A DNA stretch of 64,000 nucleotides from Pirellulales bacterium (GTDB lineage Bacteria; Planctomycetota; Planctomycetia; Pirellulales; Thermoguttaceae), in NCBI GenBank assembly GCA_016931995.1, contig JAFGDS010000042.1, positions 1-64,000 of the forward strand, in the 5' to 3' direction. The notes under the pieces are model-generated. The model was not told the origin of the DNA. It made no database searches and saw nothing but the letters and a program-made list of their open reading frames with translations. Shown here piece after piece: positions 16,143 to 25,116 of this stretch. Made by a program: the position numbers and the translations under genes. How positions within the stretch are numbered: the stretch's first letter is position 1; each line of letters opens with the position of its first letter.

Positions 16143-16892
16143 TTACCCTCCCGCGGCGACCTTTCCGACCGGGGCGAGGTAGATGGTGAATTCGTCGCTG
16201 CCATCTACCCGTAGCAGCCGGTCCATGAGCGGCTGGTGGTACGCGCCAATCGCGCACGTGCCGGCGCCGATCGCCTCGCAGGCGAGGTACAGATTCTGGC
16301 AGACGTGGCCGGCGTCCAGGGCAATCACTTTGTACGCCGCTGGTCCGTAGCGCCATTCCATGCGGTAGGGGATAGCCGTCCAGATGAACACGACAGCCGC
16401 GCGACCCAAAAAGCCTTGGCCCAGCGCGGCTTCGGCCAGCTTCTCGCGAGGGTTGTCCTCGGCGAACTCGAAGAGCAACTGGTGCTCGACGGGCAGATAC
16501 CGGTAGAACCCGGCGTCCAGGTCGGTGACGTTCAGGGCCGCCACGTACGTTTCGATCGCGTGCCTCGCGCCGGCCGAGGGCACGGTTCGCAGGGCCGTGC
16601 CCGGGTCCACCTGCCGGCGGATGCCGGCCGTGGCCCAAAGCAGGAAGGCCAGCTCGTCCATCGAAAGCGCCGCCGGCGCGAACGCCCGATGACTCCGCCG
16701 GTTGCGAATGGCCGTCTCCAGATCGGCCGGCGGGATCGTCCACTCGCCCGGCTTGGCCAGATCAATCCGCCGCGCGTCGGCCGCGAACGGCTTTTCGACC
16801 GGCGGCGCCGGCCGCCCGCGGGCTTGATCGGTTTGAGAGAAATCCGTGTGAAGTCGGATTGTGTCCTTGAGGAATCCGCGGAAGTCGGTCAT
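16143..16892 (-). CDS. SagB-type nitroreductase-family dehydrogenase
   Basis: A 249-residue FMN-binding nitroreductase-fold protein of the SagB/ThcOx dehydrogenase group. Visible: AIRNRRSHRAF (FMN phosphate contacts), MDELAFLLWATAGI, RTVPSAGARHAIETYVAA, then LDAGHVCQNLYLACEAIGAGTCAIGAYHQPLMDRLL, the family's dimer and FMN segment, split here by its motifs. SagB enzymes in peptide clusters oxidise azolines, but many stand-alone members, like this one, have no such partners and unknown substrates. No cyclodehydratase or precursor gene lies nearby. The start codon emerges directly from the CACGAAAG repeat, with no ribosome site. Confidence 0.87.
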   Translation of the reverse strand: MTDFRGFLKDTIRLHTDFSQTDQARGRPAPPVEKPFAADARRIDLAKPGEWTIPPADLETAIRNRRSHRAFAPAALSMDELAFLLWATAGIRRQVDPGTALRTVPSAGARHAIETYVAALNVTDLDAGFYRYLPVEHQLLFEFAEDNPREKLAEAALGQGFLGRAAVVFIWTAIPYRMEWRYGPAAYKVIALDAGHVCQNLYLACEAIGAGTCAIGAYHQPLMDRLLRVDGSDEFTIYLAPVGKVAAGG

Positions 16893-17028
16893 TTCGTGCT
16901 TTCGTGTTTTTTTACTTTCGTGATTCGTTTGGAGGGACGTTGCTCAGCCGCTTTCGGCCTGACGTGCTCGGTAGCAGTCCTCGGCGACGGGATCACGAAA
17001 GCACGAAAGGACGAAGACACGAAAACGG
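16893..17028. repeat. CACGAAAG inverted repeat pair
   Basis: TTTCGTGCTTTCGTG (16892-16907) and ATCACGAAAGCACGAAAGG (16992-17010), followed by GACACGAAAAC, face each other across about 85 bases between two minus-strand genes. Same family as the arms at 24487/24583 and 38181/38311. Confidence 0.75.
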
Positions 17029-17055
17029 GGTTGGGTGTGTGACGTTCAAGACTCG

Positions 17056-17958
17056 TCACTCCGGCACGTCGACGTACTGGCCGCAGTGCCGGCAAATTTC
17101 GACTTTCCCTCGCCGCTCGGCCGGAAACGAAAGTGGCTTGCCGCACTCCTCGCAAGGGAACGCGACGTCGGGGAGGTCGTCAAGACGCCTGGCGTCTTCA
17201 TCCGACCCGCTCGCCGCGCCGATTTGGCGAAGGACCGCGAAGGCCCGCGCGGCGTCGGCGGCGGCGACCTGGACTTTGATCGTCGCGCTGGGAGCGAGAC
17301 CGGGCAGGCCGGCTTGGCCCAGCGCGTCGGGCTCGCTCAAAAACGCCTCGACGCCCTCGGCGGCGAGCGCCGCTTGACATGCCTGCGCGGCGGCCAAATC
17401 GACCGGCGTCGCCACGGTGATCCGGTCGTTGGTCGTCGTCGCGTCGGCTTGTGCACAGACGGCAGCGTCTAGTTCAGCCGCATCACCGCCGAGGCGTTGT
17501 CGTGCCTGATACCGAAAGAAGGCGTCGAGGCTCTTGGAGAGAATCAAGGTGAAAAGGACTGTCGCCTCAACGCCCAGGACAACCGCCGTCACAAATGCCG
17601 AGCCGATCGGCTCCCAGGTCAACACGCTTATCAGGGTCAAAGATGAGCGAAATACTCGCCAAGCGCAAGCCAGACCGATCAGCAAGATCGACCAGCCGCG
17701 CCCCTGCCACGCGGTGCAAAGCAGCCCGACGAACACCGCAAACCGGACCGCGTGGAACGTCGGAAACTCGTTCGAGGCCGCCAAGAAAAGACTCTTCGCG
17801 GCCAACAGCCCGGCCGACGTAAGGACCAGGTACCCGGCGATCACGAGGAAGAGAGTTCGCCCCCGCGCCACCAAACGATCCTCGGGCGAGCGGCCGTTGG
17901 CCGTGGCAGGCTCGAAAGAGCCGGGGGAACGATATGGGTTCTCGTCGGGCGAGGTCAT
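17056..17958 (-). CDS. Membrane protein with DUF2007-like domain and zinc ribbon
   Basis: A 300-residue protein beginning MTSPDENPYRSPG, a start motif frequent in planctomycete membrane proteins. It has about four transmembrane segments between residues 35 and 145. A soluble domain, ITVATPVDLAAAQACQAALAAEGVEAFL...SATIKVQVAAADAARAFAVL, resembles DUF2007 (putative signal-transducing). A C-terminal zinc ribbon follows, with CEECG and CRHCGQYVDVP. The ribbon pattern (C-X2-C, about 20 residues, C-X2-C) is complete. Exact role unknown; the combination suggests a membrane-tethered adaptor that binds peptides or nucleotides. The next gene upstream is on the other strand. Confidence 0.8.
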   Translation of the reverse strand: MTSPDENPYRSPGSFEPATANGRSPEDRLVARGRTLFLVIAGYLVLTSAGLLAAKSLFLAASNEFPTFHAVRFAVFVGLLCTAWQGRGWSILLIGLACAWRVFRSSLTLISVLTWEPIGSAFVTAVVLGVEATVLFTLILSKSLDAFFRYQARQRLGGDAAELDAAVCAQADATTTNDRITVATPVDLAAAQACQAALAAEGVEAFLSEPDALGQAGLPGLAPSATIKVQVAAADAARAFAVLRQIGAASGSDEDARRLDDLPDVAFPCEECGKPLSFPAERRGKVEICRHCGQYVDVPE

Positions 17959-18182
17959 CGGCGGCTCACGATCGGATGGGCGAGGACGGGAATCGGAGTC
18001 GGCGTCGAAGGGGACAGTCCCCGGGGCGGCGACTGCGGTCCATTATCCGCCTCCGCCCAGCGGAGGGCAAGCTGGGCCCAAACTGGACTGCTTGGCCGCA
18101 TTGCACCGGCCGTTTCACTCCGCGTATGATTGAGGGTGCGTGTGGGTGAACGTATGCAAAGGATCGGTCGGGCGTTGGACTG

Positions 18183-18199
18183 CACTGGCAGAGCCAGTG
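18183..18199. repeat. CACTGGC-AGA-GCCAGTG hairpin
   Basis: A single copy of the hairpin family clustered at 9758-9918. It lies about 30 bases upstream of the start of the TIM-barrel gene, so it would be in its leader or promoter region. Confidence 0.8.
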
Positions 18200-18232
18200 G
18201 CACTCAGCGATTACATGGGAGTTGACACCAAC

Positions 18233-19177
18233 ATGGACCGCCGCGGTTTCTTGGTAGGTTCCGCCGCTTGGGGACTTGGCGCGGCGGGCACGGCTCGGTC
18301 GGCCGAGCCGGCCAACGCGCCGCCCGGCGCCGCCCGGCGCGGCAATCCGATCGCCGTCTCGACCTACTCGTTCTGGCACTTCACGGACAAAATCGTGAAG
18401 ATCGAGGATTGCATCGCGGCCGCCGCCGAAATGGGCTTCGACGCCGTCGAAATCCTCGAACGGCAGATGCACGCGAAAGAGCCGGCGTACCTGCGCAAGC
18501 TCAAACGGCTGGCTTTCACCTCGGGCCTGTCGCTGTGTGGGCTTTCGACGCACCAGAGTTTCCTTTCGCCGAAGCCGGAGAAGCGGAAGGCGGGAATCGA
18601 CACCACCCTCGCCAGCATCGAACTGGCCTATGCCCTCGGCATTCCCACGGTTCGCATCAACACGGGTACGTGGGGCACCAGCAAGGACTTCGACGACCTG
18701 ATGGCCCACCGCGGCATCGAGAAGCCGTTGCCGGGCTACACGGACGAAGACGCTTTTCCGTGGGTCATCGAGAGCATCGAGAAGTGTCTCCCGACGGCCG
18801 AAAAGTGCGGCGTCGTGCTCGGATTGGAGAATCACTGGGGATTGGCCCGCACGCCGGCCGGGTTGCTGCGGATCGCCGACGCGATTGGCTCGCCGTGGTT
18901 GGGAATCACGCTCGACACGGGCAATTTTCTCGAAGACCCTTACGAGAAGCTGGAAGCGGTTGCCCCGCGGGCGACGTACTGTCACGCCAAGACCTATTTC
19001 GGCGGCGGCGTGTGGTACACGCTCGATCTGGACTACGCCCGCATCGCGGCGATCTTCCGCAAGGCGAATTATCGCGGCTTCGTCTCGCTGGAATATGAAG
19101 GCAAGGAAGACGCGACGACGGCCGTGCCGAAGAGCCTGGCGTTGCTGCGGAAAGCGTTCGATGGCGATGGTCGCTAG
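18233..19177 (+). CDS. Tat-exported sugar phosphate isomerase/epimerase-like TIM barrel
   Basis: A 314-residue xylose-isomerase-like (AP endonuclease family 2) barrel. Starting at 18233 the N-terminus reads MDRRGFLVGSAAWGLGAAG, a twin-arginine signal. An in-frame ATG at 18215 would put six residues before it. Barrel signatures: IAVSTYSFWHF, MGFDAVEILERQ, TVRINTGTWG, VVLGLENHWG with the metal-binding Glu, LGITLDTGNFLEDP with the Asp, THCHAKTYF-like YCHAKTYF, and FVSLEYEGKED. These residues form the divalent-metal site of the family. Such proteins isomerise or epimerise free or phosphorylated sugars; the substrate is not readable. A GH32 fructosidase starts 67 bases downstream on the same strand and could share its transcript. 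Confidence 0.86.
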   Translation: MDRRGFLVGSAAWGLGAAGTARSAEPANAPPGAARRGNPIAVSTYSFWHFTDKIVKIEDCIAAAAEMGFDAVEILERQMHAKEPAYLRKLKRLAFTSGLSLCGLSTHQSFLSPKPEKRKAGIDTTLASIELAYALGIPTVRINTGTWGTSKDFDDLMAHRGIEKPLPGYTDEDAFPWVIESIEKCLPTAEKCGVVLGLENHWGLARTPAGLLRIADAIGSPWLGITLDTGNFLEDPYEKLEAVAPRATYCHAKTYFGGGVWYTLDLDYARIAAIFRKANYRGFVSLEYEGKEDATTAVPKSLALLRKAFDGDGR

Positions 19178-19244
19178 GACACACGATCCATCTACCCGAA
19201 ACACTGTCTCCGGGGCGTGAACGGTTACCGAGGAGACCAATGCC

Positions 19245-20900
19245 ATGAGAAGCTTCGTACCGGCGCGAATTGTGGTTTTGGCGATCCTGCTCGTCTCGTC
19301 CACTCGAGCCGCGGAAGAAACGAGGACGCCCGCGCGACGGACGATGGCCGTTTCGGGCCGGTTTCTGCACCTGCCGGTGAAGAACGACGGTCCCATGCGT
19401 CGGATGACGCTCTCGGTCGACGGCCGGCCGGTCCGGGCGTTCGATATCGAGCTGGCCGAGGGCCCGGCCGACTTTTGGGTGTTCTGCGATCTGGACGCGT
19501 TCCGCGGGAAAGACCTGTCGGTCGAGGTGGACGCGACGAAGACGGGCCCGGAGGCCCTCGCCCCGCTCGCGTTTCGCGATGTACTGCCCGACGCCGATCA
19601 ACTCTACCGCGAGCCGCTGCGGCCGCGGTTCCATTTTTCGTCGCGCCGGGGATGGCTGAACGATCCCAACGGGCTGGTCTTTGCCGACGGCGAATATCAT
19701 CTCTTCTACCAGCACAATCCCTACGGCTGGAAGTGGGGCAACATGCACTGGGGCCACGCCGTGAGCCGGGACCTCGTCCACTGGCGCGAGTTGCCCGACG
19801 CGCTCTATCCCTGGACCCAGGCCAAGGCCCATTGCTTCTCCGGAAGCGCCGTGGTGGACCACGCCAACACGCTGGGACTGCCCTCCGGCGCGCACAAGAC
19901 GCTCGTGGCCGCGTTCACCGACACGGGCGCGGGCGAGTGCCTCGCCGTGAGCCGCGACTGCGGGCGGACGTTCACCTACTTCGACGGCAATCCCGTCGTC
20001 CGGCATCGCGGCCGCGATCCCAAGGTGTTCTGGTACGCCCCCGGCAACCATTGGGTCATGGCCGTCTACGACGAAACGGACGGCGCCAGGCGGATCGTGA
20101 TCCACACGTCGAGCGACCTGAAGACCTGGACGGCCCAGAGCCACTTGGACGACTACTTCGAGTGCCCCGAGCTTTTTGAGCTGCCGGTCGAGGGCAGCGC
20201 GGACGAGACGCGCTGGGTCGTTTGGGCGGCCGACGCGCGATATGCCGTGGGCCGGTTCGACGGCCGCACCTTCACGCCCGAGCACGAAGGCAAGCACCAG
20301 GTGCACTGGGGCGACTACTACGCCTCGCAGACGTACAACGACGCGCCCGACGGCCGGCGGATCCAGATCGGCTGGGCGCGGATCGAGATGCCGGGCAAGC
20401 CCTTCAATCAGATGATGGGCTTCCCCACCGAACTCACGTTGCACGAAACGCCGCAGGGCCTCCGCTTGCGCGTGCAGCCGGTTCGCGAGATCGAGAAGCT
20501 CTACACCCAGCATCACCGCCGCGAGGGCCAGGCGATCGAGCCGGACGCGCCGCTGGTCGTGCCGGTGGGCAGCAATTTGCTCGATATCACGGCCGAATTC
20601 GAGCCGGGCGACGCCCGGGAGTTCGGCCTTGAAATCGCGGGAACCCGCGTGAGCTACGTTACGGCGGCCGGGCGGCTGGTGGACATGCCCCTGGCACCGA
20701 AGGACGGCCGGGTTCGCGTCCGGCTCCTGGTGGATCGCTCGTCGCTGGAGATCTGCGGCAACGACGGCGTCGTGTTCCGCACGCAGCCCTTTAGGCACAA
20801 GGCCAAGGTGGAAACCGTGCGGGTTTTCAGCGTCGGCGGCCCGGCCCGGCTCGTCAAGCTGGACATCCATGAGCTAACCTCGATATGGGAAGAGGATTGA
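19245..20900 (+). CDS. Secreted GH32 glycoside hydrolase (levanase/invertase type)
   Basis: A 551-residue GH32 enzyme that hydrolyses fructofuranosyl bonds in sucrose, inulin or levan. The catalytic set is complete: WLNDPNG (nucleophile Asp, about residue 140), RDPKVFWY (transition-state Asp) and FECPELFEL (acid/base Glu). Other family pieces are FYQHNPYGWKWGNMHWGHAVS and SGSAVVD. A signal peptide covers about 1-22. An extra N-terminal beta-rich segment of about 100 residues precedes the five-blade propeller, and the C-terminal beta-sandwich is present. It follows the TIM-barrel gene by 67 bases. A GH172 enzyme, a family with fructosidase members, lies 17 kb upstream, so fructan use is a reasonable guess. 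Confidence 0.93.
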   Translation: MRSFVPARIVVLAILLVSSTRAAEETRTPARRTMAVSGRFLHLPVKNDGPMRRMTLSVDGRPVRAFDIELAEGPADFWVFCDLDAFRGKDLSVEVDATKTGPEALAPLAFRDVLPDADQLYREPLRPRFHFSSRRGWLNDPNGLVFADGEYHLFYQHNPYGWKWGNMHWGHAVSRDLVHWRELPDALYPWTQAKAHCFSGSAVVDHANTLGLPSGAHKTLVAAFTDTGAGECLAVSRDCGRTFTYFDGNPVVRHRGRDPKVFWYAPGNHWVMAVYDETDGARRIVIHTSSDLKTWTAQSHLDDYFECPELFELPVEGSADETRWVVWAADARYAVGRFDGRTFTPEHEGKHQVHWGDYYASQTYNDAPDGRRIQIGWARIEMPGKPFNQMMGFPTELTLHETPQGLRLRVQPVREIEKLYTQHHRREGQAIEPDAPLVVPVGSNLLDITAEFEPGDAREFGLEIAGTRVSYVTAAGRLVDMPLAPKDGRVRVRLLVDRSSLEICGNDGVVFRTQPFRHKAKVETVRVFSVGGPARLVKLDIHELTSIWEED

Positions 20901-20957
20901 CGGGGCGGGGTCCGATTTGAGAGCCTCAGTAGTCCCGAATTTCTCCCCCCCGCAAGT

Positions 20958-21030
20958 CATGCTGAGCGAAGCGAAGCATCTGAATATCTTTGACGCCAAC
21001 GAGATCCTTCGCTTCGCTCGGGATGACGCG
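20958..21030. repeat. Dispersed hairpin repeat (GCGAAGCGAAGCATCT ... GATCCTTCGCTTCGCT)
   Basis: About 72 bases with inverted arms AGCGAAGCGAAGCATCT and AGATCCTTCGCTTCGCT. A near-identical copy lies at 42782-42854 and a half copy at 7650. It sits in the leader of the dipeptidase gene; the longer open frame that includes it is the repeat's own translation, not protein. Confidence 0.82.
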
Positions 21031-21093
21031 CGGTCCGGACGACGGTTCTCGAATAGGCTCCATCCTGGTTTCACACATTCGCGGAGAGACATC

Positions 21094-22677
21094 GTGCAAA
21101 ACACCACTTTTCGCATTGCGGCAATCGTCGGTTTCTGTTTGCTCGCGTCGGGGATACTCCCGGTTGGCCCGGCCGGGGCGTGTACGTGCGTCATGGTGGG
21201 GCCGAAGGCCTCGACCGACGGCTCGGTGATGACCTCGCACACGTGTGACAGCCATCAGAACGGCTCGGAGATCCTGGTGGTGCCCGCCGCGACGCACAAG
21301 CCGGGCGACACCGTGCTGATGACGTGCCGCGACGATGACAAAACCGGCCCGATGCCCCGCTACCGCCGCAAACCGCTCGGGTCGATCCCCGAGGTGGCCA
21401 AGACCTACGGCTACCTTGCCCCCGCCTATGCCGCGATGAACGAGCACCAGCTGGCCATCGGCGAATCGACCTTCGACGGGCGCAAGGAGCTGGCGAGCAA
21501 GCAGGGCCTGATCGATTGCGACACGCTCACGCGGCTGATGCTCGCCCGGGCGAAGACCGCCCGCGAGGCCATCCGCGTCGGCGGAGCGCTGATCGAGAAA
21601 CACGGCTGGTGCGACATGGGCGAGGCGCTGACCGTGGCCGACACGAAGGAAGTCTGGGTGATGGAGATCGTGGGGCCGGGCGAGGGGAACGTCGGCGCGA
21701 TCTGGGCGGCCCAGCGCGTGCCGGACGATCACGTCTCCGTCGTGGCCAACGCCGCGCGGATCGGCGAGATCGACCTGGCCAATCCCGACTTCTTCATGGC
21801 CTCGAAAGACGTGACCAAGCTGGCGCAAGAGCGCGGCTGGTGGGACCCGAAGAGCGGGCAACCCTTCCGATTCCACGAAGCGTACAATCCCGAGGGCCGC
21901 GTGGAATTCGCCTCGACGCGGCGGGAATGGCGGGCGTTGGATCTCTTGGCCCCGTCGAAGAAGTTCCATCCCAATCAGAACGTCTTCCCGTTCTCGGTCA
22001 AGCCCGACCAGCCGGTGTCGCCCGAGCGGATCATGGAAATCTTCCGCGACACGTTCGAGGGCACGGACTTCGACATGACGAAAGACCTGACCGTGACCGA
22101 CGCGGAGGGGAAGACGGTCAAGAGCCCGCTGGCCAATCCGTTCATGCCGTACGAGATGAACCAACTTCTGAAGCTCAACGGCGGCTGGGGCTGGCGGGGC
22201 GAGCGGCCCATGGCCCGCTGGTATTGCATGTACGCCACGGTGACCCAATCGCGGGCCGGGCTGCCCGACGCGGTGGGCGGCGTGCTCTGGTTCGGCCTGA
22301 GCAACACGGCCATGACCACGTATGTGCCCATCTACGCCGGCGTCACCGATCTGCCGGCCGACTACAAGACGGACGGCCGCACGACGGGCTTCAGCCGTCG
22401 GTCGGCGTGGTGGGCGTTCAATCGGGTATCGACGCTGGCCGCCCATCGCTGGGGCGACATGCGCCGCGACGTGGCCGCCGTGCGCGACCCCTTGCAGGAA
22501 AAGTATCTCCAGATGCAACCGGAGATTGCCCAGACCGCCGCGAAGCTGCACGCCGAGGACCCGGCCAAGGCCCGCGCCTATCTCACCCGGATCACCCGCG
22601 ACGCCTGCCGCGAGACCACCGACGCCTACTGGAACCTGGGCGACCTGCTCTGGACGAAGTACGACGAGATGTGGTAG
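21094..22677 (+). CDS. C69-family dipeptidase
   Basis: A 527-residue Ntn-hydrolase of peptidase family C69. The start is taken as GTG at 21094, with GGAGAGA six bases upstream; earlier in-frame codons lie in the repeat element. A signal peptide runs to GPAGA, and the next residue starts CTCVMVGPKASTDGS, the family signature in which the new N-terminal Cys is the nucleophile. Further motifs: NEHQLAIGESTFDGRKEL, GEALTVADTKEVWVMEIVGPG, WAAQRVPDDHVSVVANAARIGEIDL (split motif), and YCMYATVTQSRAGLP. It would cleave dipeptides outside the cytoplasm. The convergent gene downstream is separated by an inverted repeat. Confidence 0.9.
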   Translation: MQNTTFRIAAIVGFCLLASGILPVGPAGACTCVMVGPKASTDGSVMTSHTCDSHQNGSEILVVPAATHKPGDTVLMTCRDDDKTGPMPRYRRKPLGSIPEVAKTYGYLAPAYAAMNEHQLAIGESTFDGRKELASKQGLIDCDTLTRLMLARAKTAREAIRVGGALIEKHGWCDMGEALTVADTKEVWVMEIVGPGEGNVGAIWAAQRVPDDHVSVVANAARIGEIDLANPDFFMASKDVTKLAQERGWWDPKSGQPFRFHEAYNPEGRVEFASTRREWRALDLLAPSKKFHPNQNVFPFSVKPDQPVSPERIMEIFRDTFEGTDFDMTKDLTVTDAEGKTVKSPLANPFMPYEMNQLLKLNGGWGWRGERPMARWYCMYATVTQSRAGLPDAVGGVLWFGLSNTAMTTYVPIYAGVTDLPADYKTDGRTTGFSRRSAWWAFNRVSTLAAHRWGDMRRDVAAVRDPLQEKYLQMQPEIAQTAAKLHAEDPAKARAYLTRITRDACRETTDAYWNLGDLLWTKYDEMW

Positions 22678-22681
22678 CGGC

Positions 22682-22795
22682 CTTGGGAGTGCGGCGACTT
22701 GTTGCCGCTTTCTTTGGCGTCAAGGGAAAGAAACCGTCGTGGGGTGGGTCTCCACAACGAGGAAGAAAGCGGTGACAAGTCACCGCACTCCAAAG
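22682..22795. repeat. Inverted repeat between convergent genes
   Basis: Left arm 22682-22712 (GGGAGTGCGGCGACTTG then TTGCCGCTTTC) is repeated inverted at 22765-22795 with three differences. It lies at the joint 3-prime end of the dipeptidase and the convergent membrane protein, whose last codons and stop are inside the right arm. It may serve as a two-way terminator. Confidence 0.78.
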
Positions 22796-24402
22796 GATTC
22801 GTTCGCCGCGATCGGCCCATCAAGCCGGTAGATGATAAAGGCGTCGTTTTCGTATTCCACCGGCAGATCGAGCCGGGGCTCGCGCTCGGTGATGACGTAA
22901 TCGGCGCCGAAGTATCGGCCCAAGAGGCGGAGACGCTCGGGGCCCTGCTGGGCCAGCGACTCGGGGACTGTCCCGATATTCGTCTCAGCGAAAAGGGGAC
23001 TGTCCCCTTCGGCGTTGTCGCCCGTGCCGTGGACGATCTCGAGCCGACGCCACCAGCCGAGGATGGACGGGGCGTCCTGGGGAATGTCCTTCCAGGCGAC
23101 CACCTCGCTCCGCTGGGCGTACCAGCGAAACGTCTGATTCATCCGCGGCGTGAGGAATCGCGCATGCGGCGGGATCCGGCCGCTGTGGGCGATCCACTCG
23201 CAGGCGTCGCGCCATTGTGGGAAGTCGCCTTGCCTCAGGCGATACGCCCGCGGCGCTGTTGGGAACGGGCGCACGACGGCGTATTGGCCAACGTGCCACG
23301 AGGCGGCCAGAACCAGAGCCGCCGCCGCGGCAAGGGCAAGCCGGGGACGCGCGGCGCGCGTGCGCTCGATCAAGACGGGCGCCCCCAGCGCCACGCCCAA
23401 GGGAACGGCCACGTCGGCCAGCCGGAACCAATAGAATTTCAGCAGGGTCGCGCTCGCGCCGGGCCACGGCGCCGCCGCAAAGGCGATCGCCATGCCGATC
23501 ATGCCGAGCGCGACCGCCCCGGCCACGAAGGCGTGCAAGGACCAGGCGGGCGAGCCGTCCGGCGTTCGCCAGCGCAAAAACACCCAAACGGCCATCAACC
23601 CCGCGAAACGCAACACCATGTTGGAGGGAAATTGACCGGGATCGAGATGGTGGTATAGCCGGGCGAAGACGTAGATCTGATTGGCCCCGTCGACCACCGC
23701 CGGATCGACGCCCCAGGTAAGCTGAAGCGAGGGGATGAGCGACGGCAGCGATAGCAGGAATCCGCCGGCAAGACCTGGCCACATCGAGCGGAGCGCTGGC
23801 CGCGACCGCCCGAGGAAGCCCCAGGCAAGCAGGGCCGCGACAGCCGCCCATCCACCCACCAACACGTGGAACATCGCCCCGAGGCCAAACAGCAGCCACG
23901 CCCGATTCCACCGCCCGACGACCAGGGCCTCGAGGCCGAATAACACGGCCGCGTAGGCGAAGCTCTTGGCCTCGACCCCGCCGACAATCCATTCACCGGC
24001 CATATGAAAGCGTTCGTTGAAGAGCACGAACACCGCGGCGCTGGCGACAGACCACCACGGCCGGGGCAACACCGCGACGGCCAGCCGCCGCCACGCCCAG
24101 GCGAGCAAAGCCCACGTGATCAACCGGCCCGTCCAGGCCAGCGCCACCGGCCCAAGCCACAGCGAGAGCCACCCGAAGGCGACGTAGAACACGAGGTGCG
24201 TGTCGTGCGAATCGAGGAAGAAGTCCTCGCCGATCCAGTCCGGGTTCCAGTAGTGGATCGTCTTGCCCAGGTAGTGCGGCTCGTTCACGTCCGGGACGGG
24301 CCAGGCCCCGTGGACGAAAAACACAAGAAACACCAGCGCCGTCTCGACCCACGGGCGGAATCGTTCGATAGGCGACGGGTGAGGGTTGTCGGGCATCATC
24401 AT
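22780..24402 (-). CDS. Polytopic membrane protein (DUF6798-like)
   Basis: A 540-residue protein with about ten to twelve transmembrane helices and a soluble C-terminal domain. The region before and between helices 1 and 2 contains NEPHYLGKTIHYWNPDW and FFLDSHDTHLVFY. This type is found in planctomycetes and resembles GT-C-like or DUF6798 proteins, though I cannot assign a reaction. The C-terminal domain has FLTPRMNQTFRWYAQRSEVVAWKDIP and FGADYVITERE, similar to the periplasmic domain seen in membrane mannosyltransferase-like proteins. Within the C-terminal part, residues near NAEGDSPLFAETNIGTVPES are encoded by a GGGGACTGTCCCC-type hairpin repeat (about 22961-23012), and the last residues by another repeat. 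The start lies in ATGATGATG at 24402. Confidence 0.78.
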   Translation of the reverse strand: MMMPDNPHPSPIERFRPWVETALVFLVFFVHGAWPVPDVNEPHYLGKTIHYWNPDWIGEDFFLDSHDTHLVFYVAFGWLSLWLGPVALAWTGRLITWALLAWAWRRLAVAVLPRPWWSVASAAVFVLFNERFHMAGEWIVGGVEAKSFAYAAVLFGLEALVVGRWNRAWLLFGLGAMFHVLVGGWAAVAALLAWGFLGRSRPALRSMWPGLAGGFLLSLPSLIPSLQLTWGVDPAVVDGANQIYVFARLYHHLDPGQFPSNMVLRFAGLMAVWVFLRWRTPDGSPAWSLHAFVAGAVALGMIGMAIAFAAAPWPGASATLLKFYWFRLADVAVPLGVALGAPVLIERTRAARPRLALAAAAALVLAASWHVGQYAVVRPFPTAPRAYRLRQGDFPQWRDACEWIAHSGRIPPHARFLTPRMNQTFRWYAQRSEVVAWKDIPQDAPSILGWWRRLEIVHGTGDNAEGDSPLFAETNIGTVPESLAQQGPERLRLLGRYFGADYVITEREPRLDLPVEYENDAFIIYRLDGPIAANESFGVR

Positions 24403-24847
24403 TTGGCCGGGTGCTGCGAAAACTCCGCGATTCTATCCGTCCCGCGCGACTCGACCAAGCCGAGCCGGCAATATCGCGCCTTATTGTCCTTCGTGCTTTC
24501 GTCCTTGCGCGTCTTCGAGATTCCCTTGAATCGGCCAAACGGTTGATTCGGGTCGGATGCTCGGCGATGGTTTTCGGAAGGGGGATCACGAAAGGACGAA
24601 AACGCGAAAGAGGGGCCAATTCGCGAGTATGCCGTAAAGCCTTATTTCATTGGATGTTAATGATAGGGCTGGTCGCCTGCCCCGCTTGCGTATCCATCTT
24701 CAAGAGTAGAAGTTAATACCACTAAGAGTTATGTGGGAAACTGGCCTGGACATGGATTGGGTATTTTGCGAGACTCCCGCCCCTTGACAGGTTGGTGACC
24801 GACCGGGGGGACCCGGGGCGGCATCCTTTCTCGCGACGGGCGGCGTC
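24403..24847. repeat. Gap with CACGAAAG inverted repeat
   Basis: TTCGTGCTTTCGTCC (24490-24504) and GATCACGAAAGGACGAA (24585-24601) form an inverted pair, like those at 16893-17028 and 38181-38338. The block just before the right arm (TCGGCGATGG / CGGAAGGGGGATC) also resembles the one before the right arm at 16980. No gene seen. Confidence 0.65.
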
Positions 24848-25090
24848 ATGGCGGGTTACGTTGGGAAGCCGGTGCGGCGGCGACTGCGAGGTTGGTTTCT
24901 CCTCGGCGCGGCTGGGGCGTGTCTTCTGGCCGCCGGCTGCACCGGCGCGCCGCTGCGCGGCGAGCGGTTCGCCTCCGACGACACGTTCGATTGGGCCGGC
25001 ACCGTCCGCAAACCGGACGCCGAGGTCGAGTACTTCGGCTTCAGCAACAAAGCCAGGCAGATCGAACGCGATCTGGGCGCGAGGGAGTAG
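24848..25090 (+). CDS. Small lipoprotein
   Basis: An 80-residue protein with a basic N-terminus (MAGYVGKPVRRRLRG), hydrophobic core (WFLLGAAGACLLAAGC) and lipobox LAAG-C, giving a mature lipoprotein of about 48 residues. The mature part carries DDTFDWAGTVRKPDAEVEYFGFSNKARQIERDLG, a polar and conserved-looking segment (quoted here by its motifs DDTFDW, EVEYFGFSNKA and ERDLG). I do not know its function. Similar short lipoproteins are common in planctomycetes. It lies convergent with the ferredoxin-ASKHA gene, 27 bases from its end. Confidence 0.7.
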   Translation: MAGYVGKPVRRRLRGWFLLGAAGACLLAAGCTGAPLRGERFASDDTFDWAGTVRKPDAEVEYFGFSNKARQIERDLGARE

Positions 25091-25116
25091 GGCTGGCCGA
25101 GATTGCCCGACGGGTT

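Noticed and set aside
16143-16892. Azoline-forming peptide cluster around the SagB-like gene
   Set aside because: No cyclodehydratase, precursor peptide or transporter gene lies nearby.
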